Shown here: piece by piece, positions 1-5,427 of the stretch
Position numbering within the stretch: position 1 is the stretch's first letter
Layout: the number at the start of each line of letters is the position of its first letter
NCBI GenBank assembly: GCA_018224485.1
Contig: JAGTVE010000280.1
Location: 1 to 11,658 of the forward strand
Length of the DNA: 11,658 nt
Source of the DNA: Thioalkalivibrio sp.
GTDB taxonomy: Bacteria; Pseudomonadota; Gammaproteobacteria; Ectothiorhodospirales; Ectothiorhodospiraceae
Direction: 5' to 3'
Notes under the pieces: model-generated
What the model was told of the DNA's origin: nothing
Databases searched by the model: none
Seen by the model: the letters and a program-made list of their open reading frames with translations, nothing else
Program-made: the position numbers and the translations under genes

Positions 1-69
1 CAGGGCTCCAAGCTCTGGCACCTGGCACTGCTCGAATTCTGGCTGCAGACGCACGTCGACGGGGTGTAG
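1..69 (+). CDS. C-terminal end of a gene, possibly asparagine synthase (partial)
   Basis: Only the last 22 codons and the TAG stop (67-69) of a plus-strand gene are in the window. The tail reads QGSKLWHLALLEFWLQTHVD plus two residues. A basic/aromatic LW-x-L-x-x-LEFWL helix close to the stop resembles the extreme C-terminus of glutamine-hydrolysing asparagine synthases (AsnB family), where a similar LW..L..FE.WL helix ends the synthetase domain. No catalytic residue is visible, so the family call rests on this helix alone. Codon usage is GC-rich like the neighbours, and the frame is open from base 1. The gene runs towards the minus-strand lrp gene, and the gap between them holds repeats. It could equally be another protein ending in an amphipathic helix. 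Confidence 0.45.
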   Translation, partial: QGSKLWHLALLEFWLQTHVDGV

Positions 70-113
70 GTTCGGGCCTTTCGCCGGCGGGGCACTGGGA
101 TCCGGGGGGATGA

Positions 114-219
114 CACCGGGGTTCGGGGGCCGTGCGTGCGGGACGCCGTGAATACATCCCTGTAGGCATGACGGCGGCATCCATGCCGCCGACACCCGCA
201 CGGCCCTCGAACCCCGGTG
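114..219 (+). repeat. Hairpin element copy 1: conserved core in a locus-specific stem
   Basis: The 58-nt core at 140-197 (starting GGGACGCCGTGAATAC, ending ACACCC) differs at only 5 positions from the core at 5198-5255. It contains two small hairpins: TACA-TCCC-TGTA (153-164) and GGCGGCA-TCCA-TGCCGCC (173-190). The core is enclosed by inverted arms, 114-136 and 197-219, which match at 22 of 23 positions. The exception is a G.T pair (126/207). The left arm carries an extra 4-nt GTGC repeat next to the core, so a small bulge is needed to continue pairing into the GGG/CCC at the core edge. The arms share no sequence with those of copy 2. The element lies 44 nt after the stop of the upstream plus-strand gene. 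Function is unknown; I do not recognise a named family. Confidence 0.8.
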
Positions 220-267
220 CTCAGGCGTGGGTGGATGCGTGCTTGCGCTGCTACCTCGCTGCCACTT

Positions 268-381
268 GTGGGAGCGGCCTCCGGCCGCGATGACCCTGGG
301 CACCACAGGTAACGCCGCATCGCGGCCAAGGGCCGCTCCCACGACGCCCAGGCCAACGTGGGAGCGACCTCCGGCCGCGAT
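268..381. repeat. Cluster of three REP sequences in alternating orientation
   Basis: Three 24-nt REP units lie at 268-291 (plus), 319-342 (minus) and 358-381 (plus). Each begins GTGGGAGCG in its own orientation and ends CCGCGAT. Units 1 and 2 fold into a short GC hairpin with a 3-nt loop (GCGGCC-TCC-GGCCGC and a GCGGCC..GGCCGC variant). The third has GCGACC on its left arm, which breaks one pair. The two plus units stay similar beyond the core, about 36 nt with 2 differences (268-303 and 358-393), so they are copies of a larger unit. The GTGG/GTAG lead tetranucleotide and imperfect palindrome match REP elements mobilised by RAYT (REP-associated tyrosine) transposases. No such gene is in the window. 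Confidence 0.8.
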
Positions 382-409
382 GGCCCTGGGCACGAGGCGT
401 CGGGCGGGA

Positions 410-913
410 TCATGGCCGCAAATAACCCAGAGGCAAAGCCGTGCGGTCGATCACCCGGCGCAGCACGAAGCTCGAATGCACGCTGCTGACGCCCTCGAGA
501 CGGGTGATCCGACGCAGCAGGAAGTCCTGGTAGGCGTCCATGTCCGGGACCACGACCTGCAGCAGGTAGTCCGCGTCCTGCCCGGTGATCAGGTAGCAGC
601 GCTGGACCTCCGGATAACCGGAGACCGCCTCCTCGAAGGAGGCGAAGCGCTCCGGCGTGTGACGGTCCATGCCGATGTGGATCAGCGCGGTGATCTCGAG
701 CCCGAGGAGCTTGCGGTCCAGCAGCGCGTAACGCCCGACGATGATGCCGACCTCCTCCAGGGCCCGCACCCGGCGCAGGCAGGGGGAGGGACTCAGCCCG
801 ACGCGATCCGCAAGCTCCTGGTTCGAGAGCCCGGCGTTCTCCTGCAGCGCCTCGAGAATGCGCCGGTCCGTCCGGTCCAGCGCGTGGGGTTTGCTCGTGC
901 CTGAAGTAGACAT
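410..913 (-). CDS. Lrp/AsnC family transcriptional regulator
   Basis: A 167-aa protein, the usual size for feast/famine regulators. An N-terminal winged helix-turn-helix covers about residues 12-70 (LDRTDRRIL, then NQELADRVGLSPSPCLRRV as the recognition unit). A ligand-binding RAM domain spans about 73-160, with the family's G-x-D-x-DY turn at G111-Y116 followed by LLQVVVPD, and a typical FVLRRV...TALPL end. Proteins of this family form dimers to octamers, bind DNA cooperatively and often sense amino acids such as leucine. The gene is transcribed away from leuA, with 197 nt between the two starts. Regulation of leuA and of itself is therefore a natural inference. The start ATG (911-913) has only a weak GGAA-type ribosome site. 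Effector specificity cannot be read from the sequence; bkdR- or asnC-like roles remain possible. Confidence 0.93.
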   Translation of the reverse strand: MSTSGTSKPHALDRTDRRILEALQENAGLSNQELADRVGLSPSPCLRRVRALEEVGIIVGRYALLDRKLLGLEITALIHIGMDRHTPERFASFEEAVSGYPEVQRCYLITGQDADYLLQVVVPDMDAYQDFLLRRITRLEGVSSVHSSFVLRRVIDRTALPLGYLRP

Positions 914-1110
914 CAGAATGTTTCCAAAAAGGCTTTATTCGCGCAACTATATTGCATATCAAATAGAAACGGGGCCTAAAAAGACGACTAATTGCGCCGA
1001 GATCAGAATATCATGGTGCCATTGATTGACGCGGCATCCGCGACCCCCTGTCCGTCCGTTGGACCTCGGGGCTTCCGGACGCGCTCGGACAGCAGACCAA
1101 GAGGAAGACC
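914..1110. promoter_or_regulatory. Divergent lrp-leuA control region
   Basis: This 197-nt gap between two divergent starts is A+T-rich from about 914 to 1020, unlike its surroundings, as expected for promoters and operators. On the plus strand TATCAT (1009-1014) resembles a -10 box for leuA but has no good -35 partner, which would suit an activator-dependent promoter. TTGCAT (952-957) and TAAAAA (977-982) form another weak pair with a 19-nt spacer. TTGC/GCAA half-sites occur as GCAA-N5-TTGC (943-955) and as GCGCAA (941-946) facing TTGCGC (992-997). They are candidate sites for the Lrp-family protein. A clear ribosome site for leuA, GAGGAAG, lies at 1101-1107. Promoter positions are guesses; the control role itself is likely. 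Confidence 0.55.
1048..1092 (+). promoter_or_regulatory. Possible structured 5' leader of leuA
   Basis: A perfect 7-bp outer stem, CTGTCCG (1048-1054) with CGGACAG (1086-1092), can enclose GTCCG (1054-1058) paired with CGGAC (1076-1080); the two share base 1054, so one pair must be given up. GTCC (1054-1057) can also pair locally with GGAC (1061-1064). The structure ends 8 nt before the leuA ribosome site. There is no T-tract and no leucine-rich leader peptide, so a classical leu attenuator is not supported. It may be an incidental GC-rich fold. Confidence 0.25.
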
Positions 1111-2820
1111 ATGCGCCCAGTTCAGTTTGATCATCGAAAGTACGCACCCGCACCGGCGATCGCCAAGCCTGATCGCCGCTGGCCCGATCGCCGCGTGGAA
1201 CACGCGCCCCGGTTCGCCAGCGTGGATCTGCGCGATGGCAACCAGGCGCTCGAGCGGCCGATGTCGGTGGAGCAGAAGCTGCGCCTGTTCGATCTCCTGG
1301 TCGGGATCGGTCTGACCGAGATCGAGGTCGGCTTCCCGTCCGCCTCGCGGCCGGACTTCGAGTTCACCCGCCGGCTGATCGACGACGGCCGCATACCGGA
1401 CCACGTGACCATCCAGGTCCTGACCCAGGCGCGCGAGGACCTGATCCGGCGCACCTTCGAGGCCCTGAACGGCGTGCCGCGCGCCATCGTGCACGTTTAC
1501 AACTCCACCAACCCGGCGCAGCGTGAACAGGTCTTCGGGCTGGACCGGGACGGGGTGCGCACGATTGCAGAGAACGGTGCGCGCTGGGTGCGGGATGTGG
1601 CACGCGAGTACCCGGACACCGAATGGATCTTCCAGTACTCGCCCGAGAGTTACTCCGCGACGGAGCCGGATTACGCGGTGACTGTGGTCGACGCGGTGAA
1701 TGCGGTCTGGCGCCCGGATCAGGGCCAGCGCGTGATCATCAACCTGCCAGCAACGGTGGAGATCACCACGCCGAACGTGTTCGCGGACCAGATCGAGTGG
1801 TTCTGCGACCACGTCGCCGGGCGCGAGCACTTCGTGTTGTCCCTGCACACGCACAACGACCGGGGCACCGGGGTCGCGGCCGCCGAGCTCGGCCTGCTGG
1901 CCGGTGCCGACCGGCTGGAGGGCACCCTGTTCGGGAACGGCGAGCGCACGGGAAACATGGATATGGTGACAGTAGCAATGAATTTGTACTCGCAAGGCAT
2001 TGATCCGTCACTTGACCTGTCGGATATGGAGCGAATCGAAAGGATCTACACGGAGTGCACCGCGCTGCCGGTGCATCCGCGTCATCCGTGGGCCGGGGAG
2101 CTGGTCTATACCGCGTTCTCGGGCAGTCATCAGGACGCCATCCGCAAGGGCATGAGCCACCAGCAGCAACATGGCGGTCCCTGGCAGGTACCGTACCTGC
2201 CGATCGACCCGCGCGATCTGGGCCGGCAGTACGAGGCGGTGGTCCGCATCAACAGTCAGTCGGGCAAGGGCGGCGTCGCGTACGTACTGGAGCGCGACCA
2301 CGGCATCATCCTGCCCCGCTGGCTGGCGGTCGAGTTCGCCCGCGGGGTCCAGGCGGAGGCGGAGGCCACCGGCGCCGAGGTGAACTCGCGCACGGTTCGG
2401 ACCCTGTTCGATCGCATGTACCTGCAAACCGCCGAGAGCTGGCAGCTGCGGGGTTACCGGCTGAACCGGCAGGGTTCCCAGGTGGAGATCGACGTGCAGC
2501 TCGCCCAGGACGGGGTGGTGCAGCGTCTGACCGAACGGGGAGACGGCGTGGTGTCGGCGCTGGTCGCCGCGCTGGAGCGCCGCTACGGGTTCTCCGCCGA
2601 GGTGGTGGAGTTCGACGAGCACGCACTGGAGCACAGCACCGGCTCCCGCGCACTGGCAGCGGTCGCGCTGGCAGTGGACGGCCGCCGCGTCGCCGGGGTT
2701 GCGATCGCCGAGGACAGCACCGGGGCGGCGGTGCAGGCGGTGCTGACCGCCGTGGCCCGCAGCGGTGTTGTCGCCGCCGCCCGCGATGCCAGCGTCGCGG
2801 CGGTAGTCAACAGCTCCTAA
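1111..2820 (+). CDS. leuA: 2-isopropylmalate synthase (long, LeuA2 type)
   Basis: Condenses acetyl-CoA with 2-ketoisovalerate to 2-isopropylmalate, the committed step of leucine synthesis, in the cytoplasm. The 569-aa protein resembles the long form known from actinobacteria and pseudomonads (N-terminal FDHRKY...PDR.WPDR) rather than the roughly 520-aa enteric form. A TIM-barrel HMGL-like catalytic domain runs to about residue 320. Its metal-site motif DLRDGNQ is at 39-45, HTHND with metal ligands H246 and H248, and GTLFGNGERTGN at 271-282. A linker with SGSHQDAI and NSQSGKGGVAY follows, then a C-terminal LeuA dimer/regulatory domain from about 430, which in this family gives leucine feedback inhibition. 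ATG 1111 has a GAGGAAG ribosome site 3 nt upstream of it (1101-1107). Codons at 1951-2043 are unusually A+T-rich. leuC follows after a 272-nt repeat-filled gap. Confidence 0.96.
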   Translation: MRPVQFDHRKYAPAPAIAKPDRRWPDRRVEHAPRFASVDLRDGNQALERPMSVEQKLRLFDLLVGIGLTEIEVGFPSASRPDFEFTRRLIDDGRIPDHVTIQVLTQAREDLIRRTFEALNGVPRAIVHVYNSTNPAQREQVFGLDRDGVRTIAENGARWVRDVAREYPDTEWIFQYSPESYSATEPDYAVTVVDAVNAVWRPDQGQRVIINLPATVEITTPNVFADQIEWFCDHVAGREHFVLSLHTHNDRGTGVAAAELGLLAGADRLEGTLFGNGERTGNMDMVTVAMNLYSQGIDPSLDLSDMERIERIYTECTALPVHPRHPWAGELVYTAFSGSHQDAIRKGMSHQQQHGGPWQVPYLPIDPRDLGRQYEAVVRINSQSGKGGVAYVLERDHGIILPRWLAVEFARGVQAEAEATGAEVNSRTVRTLFDRMYLQTAESWQLRGYRLNRQGSQVEIDVQLAQDGVVQRLTERGDGVVSALVAALERRYGFSAEVVEFDEHALEHSTGSRALAAVALAVDGRRVAGVAIAEDSTGAAVQAVLTAVARSGVVAAARDASVAAVVNSS

Positions 2821-2823
2821 TCC

Positions 2824-3005
2824 GTAGGAGCGGCCTCTGGCCGCGATCAGGCAGTGCGTGCCCAAAGGCATCGCGGCTGGAAGCCGCTCCCACGCGGTGT
2901 TTGTAGGAGCGGCCTCTGGCCGCGATCAGGCAGTGCGTGCCCAGGAGCATCGCGGCTGGAAGCCGCTCCCACGCGGGTGTCGTAGGAGCGGCCTCTGGCC
3001 GCGAT
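2824..3005. repeat. Tandem BIME-like REP array, 79-bp period
   Basis: Plus-orientation REP units start at 2824, 2903 and 2982, exactly 79 nt apart. Inverted units lie between them at 2870-2893 and 2949-2972. Each full 79-nt repeat is a plus REP, a 22-nt spacer with GTGCGTGCCC, a minus REP and a short tail. The two full repeats are nearly identical, differing in a few bases near 2863-2869 and at the tail, and a third is cut off after its first REP. Plus units begin GTAGGAGCGG with a GCGGCC-TCT-GGCCGC hairpin. Minus units begin GTGGGAGCGG on their own strand with GCGGCT-TCC-AGCCGC, so stem changes are compensated. The array fills most of the leuA-leuC gap. It could stabilise the upstream mRNA, cause partial termination, or be a passive RAYT-derived insertion. 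Confidence 0.88.
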
Positions 3006-3092
3006 CCCGTCCGTTTTGTTGCATGCGTTCGCGGCTCCGGGGCCGAGTACGAGGTATCATGCGGCCCGTTTGCCGTGCTAGCAGGAGGAACC
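3006..3092 (+). promoter_or_regulatory. leuC upstream region and ribosome binding site
   Basis: A strong AGGAGGA ribosome site (3083-3089) sets the leuC start at ATG 3093, although the frame stays open upstream into the REP array. TATCAT (3055-3060) resembles a -10 box, but no good -35 hexamer lies 16-18 nt before it. An internal promoter for leuC is possible but unproven. Confidence 0.4.
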
Positions 3093-4502
3093 ATGTCGGG
3101 TCAGACGCTTTACGACAAATTGTGGCAGGCACACGTCGTCCACGAGGAGCCGGACGGGACCGCGCTGCTGTACATCGACCGCCACCTCGTGCACGAGGTC
3201 ACTTCGCCCCAGGCCTTCGAAGGACTTCGCCTGGCCGGGCGCAGGCCGTGGCGCGGGGGCTCGGTGCTGGCGGTTCCGGATCACAACGTGCCGACCGAGC
3301 ATCGGGATCTGGGCATCGTGGACCCGGTCTCGCGGACGCAGGTGGAGACCCTGGAGCACAACGTCGCGGAATACGGGCTCCGGTTCTTCCCGATGCGTGA
3401 CCTTCGCCAGGGCATCGTGCACGTGATCGGCCCGGAGCAGGGTGCGACGCTGCCGGGGACGACGGTCGTCTGCGGGGATTCTCACACCTCCACCCATGGC
3501 GCGCTCGGTGCGCTGGCCTTCGGAATCGGCACCTCGGAGGTCGAGCACGTGCTGGCGACCCAGTGCCTGTGGCAAAGCCGGTCGAAGAGCATGCTGGTCC
3601 GGGTCGACGGTGAGCTGCGCCCGGGCGTGACCGCCAAAGACGTGGTGCTGTCGATCATCGGCGCGATCGGGACGGCTGGCGGTACCGGCTACGCCATCGA
3701 GTTCGGAGGCTCCGCGATCCGCAGCCTGTCGATCGAGGGCCGGATGACGGTCTGCAACATGGCCATCGAGGCCGGGGCCCGCGCGGGCATGGTCGCGGTG
3801 GACGAAAAGACCATCGAGTACGTGCGCGGCCGGCCCCAGGCACCGGCCGGCGAACTGTTCGAGCAGGCCGCGGCTGCCTGGCGTGACCTGGTGAGCGATC
3901 CCGATGCCCGGTTCGACCGTGTGGTGGAGCTGGATGCCGCGGCGATCGAGCCGCAGGTCAGCTGGGGCACCTCGCCCGAGATGGTGGTTCCGGTCTCGGG
4001 GCGGGTGCCGGACCCGGCGCGGGAACGGGATCCGGTGCGCGCCGAGGGGATGCGCAGGGCGCTCTCGTACATGGGTCTGGAGGCGGGGACAGCCATCGCC
4101 GCAATCCGCCCCGACAAGGTCTTCATCGGCTCCTGCACCAACTCGCGCATCGAGGACCTGCGCGAGGCGGCGGGAGTGGTGCGGGGACGGCACAAGGCCG
4201 ATAACATCAAGCTGGCGATGGTGGTGCCCGGCTCGGGGCTGGTGAAGCGGCAGGCCGAGGCCGAGGGTCTGGACAGGGTCTTCCTCGAGGCCGGCTTCGA
4301 GTGGCGCGAGCCGGGCTGCTCCATGTGCCTCGCGATGAACGCCGACCGGCTGGAGCCGGGTGAGCGCTGTGCCTCGACCTCCAACCGCAACTTCGAAGGA
4401 CGGCAGGGGCAGGGCGGGCGCACGCATCTGGTCAGCCCCGCGCTGGCCGCCGCCGCCGCGGTGGCCGGGCATTTCGTCGAACCCGCTCAACTCGAGGGCT
4501 GA
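3093..4502 (+). CDS. leuC: 3-isopropylmalate dehydratase large subunit
   Basis: With LeuD it isomerises 2-isopropylmalate to 3-isopropylmalate by dehydration and rehydration, in the cytoplasm. The 469-aa protein is aconitase-like and has the family's usual length. The three cysteines that hold the [4Fe-4S] cluster are C348 in IGSCTNSR and C409 and C412 in EPGCSMCLAMN. The N-terminal hallmark TLYDKLW and the substrate-site segments CGDSHTSTHGALG and SNRNFEGRQG are intact. The open frame extends upstream to 2937, but that part is translated REP sequence. The AGGAGGA site and family alignment fix the start at 3093. The stop TGA (4500-4502) is only 3 nt before the leuD ATG, which implies translational coupling and equal synthesis of the two subunits. 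Confidence 0.97.
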   Translation: MSGQTLYDKLWQAHVVHEEPDGTALLYIDRHLVHEVTSPQAFEGLRLAGRRPWRGGSVLAVPDHNVPTEHRDLGIVDPVSRTQVETLEHNVAEYGLRFFPMRDLRQGIVHVIGPEQGATLPGTTVVCGDSHTSTHGALGALAFGIGTSEVEHVLATQCLWQSRSKSMLVRVDGELRPGVTAKDVVLSIIGAIGTAGGTGYAIEFGGSAIRSLSIEGRMTVCNMAIEAGARAGMVAVDEKTIEYVRGRPQAPAGELFEQAAAAWRDLVSDPDARFDRVVELDAAAIEPQVSWGTSPEMVVPVSGRVPDPARERDPVRAEGMRRALSYMGLEAGTAIAAIRPDKVFIGSCTNSRIEDLREAAGVVRGRHKADNIKLAMVVPGSGLVKRQAEAEGLDRVFLEAGFEWREPGCSMCLAMNADRLEPGERCASTSNRNFEGRQGQGGRTHLVSPALAAAAAVAGHFVEPAQLEG

Positions 4503-4505
4503 AGG

Positions 4506-5147
4506 ATGCAGGCATTCACCGTGCACCGGGGCATCGCGGCCCCGCTCGACCGCGCTAACGTCGATACGGACGCAATCATACCCAAGCAGTACCTGAAGTC
4601 GATCAAGCGCACGGGATTCGGCGTGAACGCCTTCGACGACTGGCGCTATCTCGATCCGGGTCAGCCGGACGCCGACAATTCCGGTCGGCGTCCCAACCCG
4701 GAATTCGTGCTGAACCAGCCGCCGTTCGATCGCGCAACCATCCTGCTGGCCCGCGAGAACTTCGGCTGCGGTTCCTCCCGCGAGCACGCGGTCTGGGCCC
4801 TGGACGACTTCGGGTTCCGGGCGGTGATCGCGCCGTCCTTTGCCGACATATTCTTTAGTAATAGCCTTAAGAATGGGCTTCTACCGGTTGTTCTTGGGGA
4901 AAAAGAAGTTGAGGATCTTTTCCGGCGCGTACAGGCGGAGCCCGGACTCGAGATCGAGGTCGATCTGCAGGCGCAGGAGGTGCGGGTGCCCGGTGGACCC
5001 GCGTTCCGTTTCGAGATCGATTTCGATCGGCGCCGCCGACTGCTCGAGGGTCTGGACGACATCGCGCTGACGCTTCAGCATGCGGACGAAATACGGGCGT
5101 ACGAGGAGCGCCGGCGCCGGGAGGCCCCGTGGTTGATCGTGGGGTAA
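4506..5147 (+). CDS. leuD: 3-isopropylmalate dehydratase small subunit
   Basis: Swivel-domain partner of LeuC in isopropylmalate isomerase. The 213-aa length is normal for the proteobacterial form. Motifs in order are NVDTDAIIPKQYLK (18-31), ENFGCGSSREHAVWAL around F86-R92 (the substrate-contacting loop), and FADIFFSNSLKNGLLPV (about 112-128). The start ATG sits 3 nt after the leuC stop, with a GAGGG ribosome-like site inside the end of leuC, so it is probably translated by coupling. Codons 115-139 (4848-4922) use A/T third bases in 17 of 25 cases, in sharp contrast with the rest of the gene, although the encoded motif is the conserved one. leuB follows only after a 280-nt gap containing the second hairpin element. 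Confidence 0.97.
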   Translation: MQAFTVHRGIAAPLDRANVDTDAIIPKQYLKSIKRTGFGVNAFDDWRYLDPGQPDADNSGRRPNPEFVLNQPPFDRATILLARENFGCGSSREHAVWALDDFGFRAVIAPSFADIFFSNSLKNGLLPVVLGEKEVEDLFRRVQAEPGLEIEVDLQAQEVRVPGGPAFRFEIDFDRRRRLLEGLDDIALTLQHADEIRAYEERRRREAPWLIVG

Positions 5148-5172
5148 GGTGACCGCTCCGGGGCTCCGAAGC

Positions 5173-5280
5173 GCGTATGGGCCGTATCCCCTCCAGCGGG
5201 ACGCCGTGAATACATCCCTGTAGGCTTGACGGCAGCATCCCTGCTGCCCACACCCGCTGGAGGGGATGCGGCCCATACGC
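5173..5280 (+). repeat. Hairpin element copy 2: conserved core in a locus-specific stem
   Basis: The 58-nt core at 5198-5255 matches copy 1 at 53 of 58 positions and has the same two hairpins: TACA-TCCC-TGTA (5211-5222) and GGCAGCA-TCCC-TGCTGCC (5231-5248). The flanking arms, 5173-5200 and 5253-5280, are inverted copies matching at 27 of 28 positions. They begin GCGTATGGGCC on the left and end GGCCCATACGC on the right. The one exception is a T.G pair (5185/5268). The arm sequence is unrelated to that of copy 1. The element starts 25 nt after the leuD stop and lies in sense orientation inside the leu cluster, with no T-tract after it. It may act on transcript ends or stability, or be a mobile element; neither is shown. 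Confidence 0.85.
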
Positions 5281-5427
5281 TGACGCCGACGATTGCGGTG
5301 GGCGTTGGGATAAAAATGGATTAGGGGCGGTTGTTGACCTTCGCCGGGCCCAGCCCCGCCCTCTTCCCCGGAGGCGGGAGAACTGAGCGCGCTTTGCGCG
5401 GTATTCATGGTGCGAGGAGCAGACGAG
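5281..5427 (+). promoter_or_regulatory. leuB upstream region with hairpins and ribosome site
   Basis: After the hairpin element comes a short A+T-rich patch (GATAAAAATGGATTAG, about 5309-5325) that could hold a -10-like box, though no matching -35 is clear. Downstream, CCCGCC-C-TC (5355-5363) can pair with GAGGCGGG (5371-5378), and CGCGC (5388-5392) with GCGCG (5396-5400) around TTT. GAGGAG at 5414-5419, 8 nt before GTG 5428, is the best ribosome site and decides the leuB start. There is no T-tract, so these are not ordinary terminators. Confidence 0.35.

Larger units (their letters stand above)
70..409. other. Gene-free, repeat-rich gap between convergent genes
   Basis: No convincing gene lies in these 340 bases. 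A 225-codon open frame covering 227-904 on the plus strand is antisense to lrp, runs through REP sequences and is arginine/proline-rich, so it is not taken as coding. The stretch holds one long hairpin element (114-219) and three REP sequences (268-291, 319-342, 358-381). No hairpin followed by a T-tract was found after either flanking stop codon, so no ordinary intrinsic terminator is visible. The hairpin element may itself end the transcript of the upstream gene. Confidence 0.6.

Noticed and set aside
114..219. Integron attC site
   Set aside because: Variable arms around a conserved part superficially recall attC, but the conserved part is the head rather than the outer ends, and no paired GTTRRRY core sites or integrase are seen.
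227..904. 225-codon plus-strand frame over the REP trio and lrp
   Set aside because: Antisense to a good Lrp-family gene and partly translated repeat sequence; no motif is recognised.
1014..1110. Leucine leader peptide and attenuator before leuA
   Set aside because: The frame from ATG 1014 is not leucine-rich and runs on into leuA; no hairpin with a T-tract follows.
1003..1995. Long minus-strand open frames opposite leuA, leuC, leuB, asd and fimV, up to 569 codons (for example 3078-4787)
   Set aside because: They are antisense to clearly identified genes, have Arg/His/Ala-rich compositions typical of high-GC shadow frames, and show no recognisable motifs or ribosome sites.
2824..3005. CRISPR array
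   Set aside because: The intervals between repeats are themselves repeated rather than unique, and the units are inverted REP pairs; no cas genes are present.
2937..3092. N-terminal extension of leuC back to 2937
   Set aside because: It translates REP repeat sequence; the strong AGGAGGA site and family alignment place the start at 3093.
5173..5280. Ordinary intrinsic terminator after leuD
   Set aside because: The stem is long and GC-rich, but it encloses a 58-nt core and is not followed by a run of T; a termination role is possible but not of the standard type.
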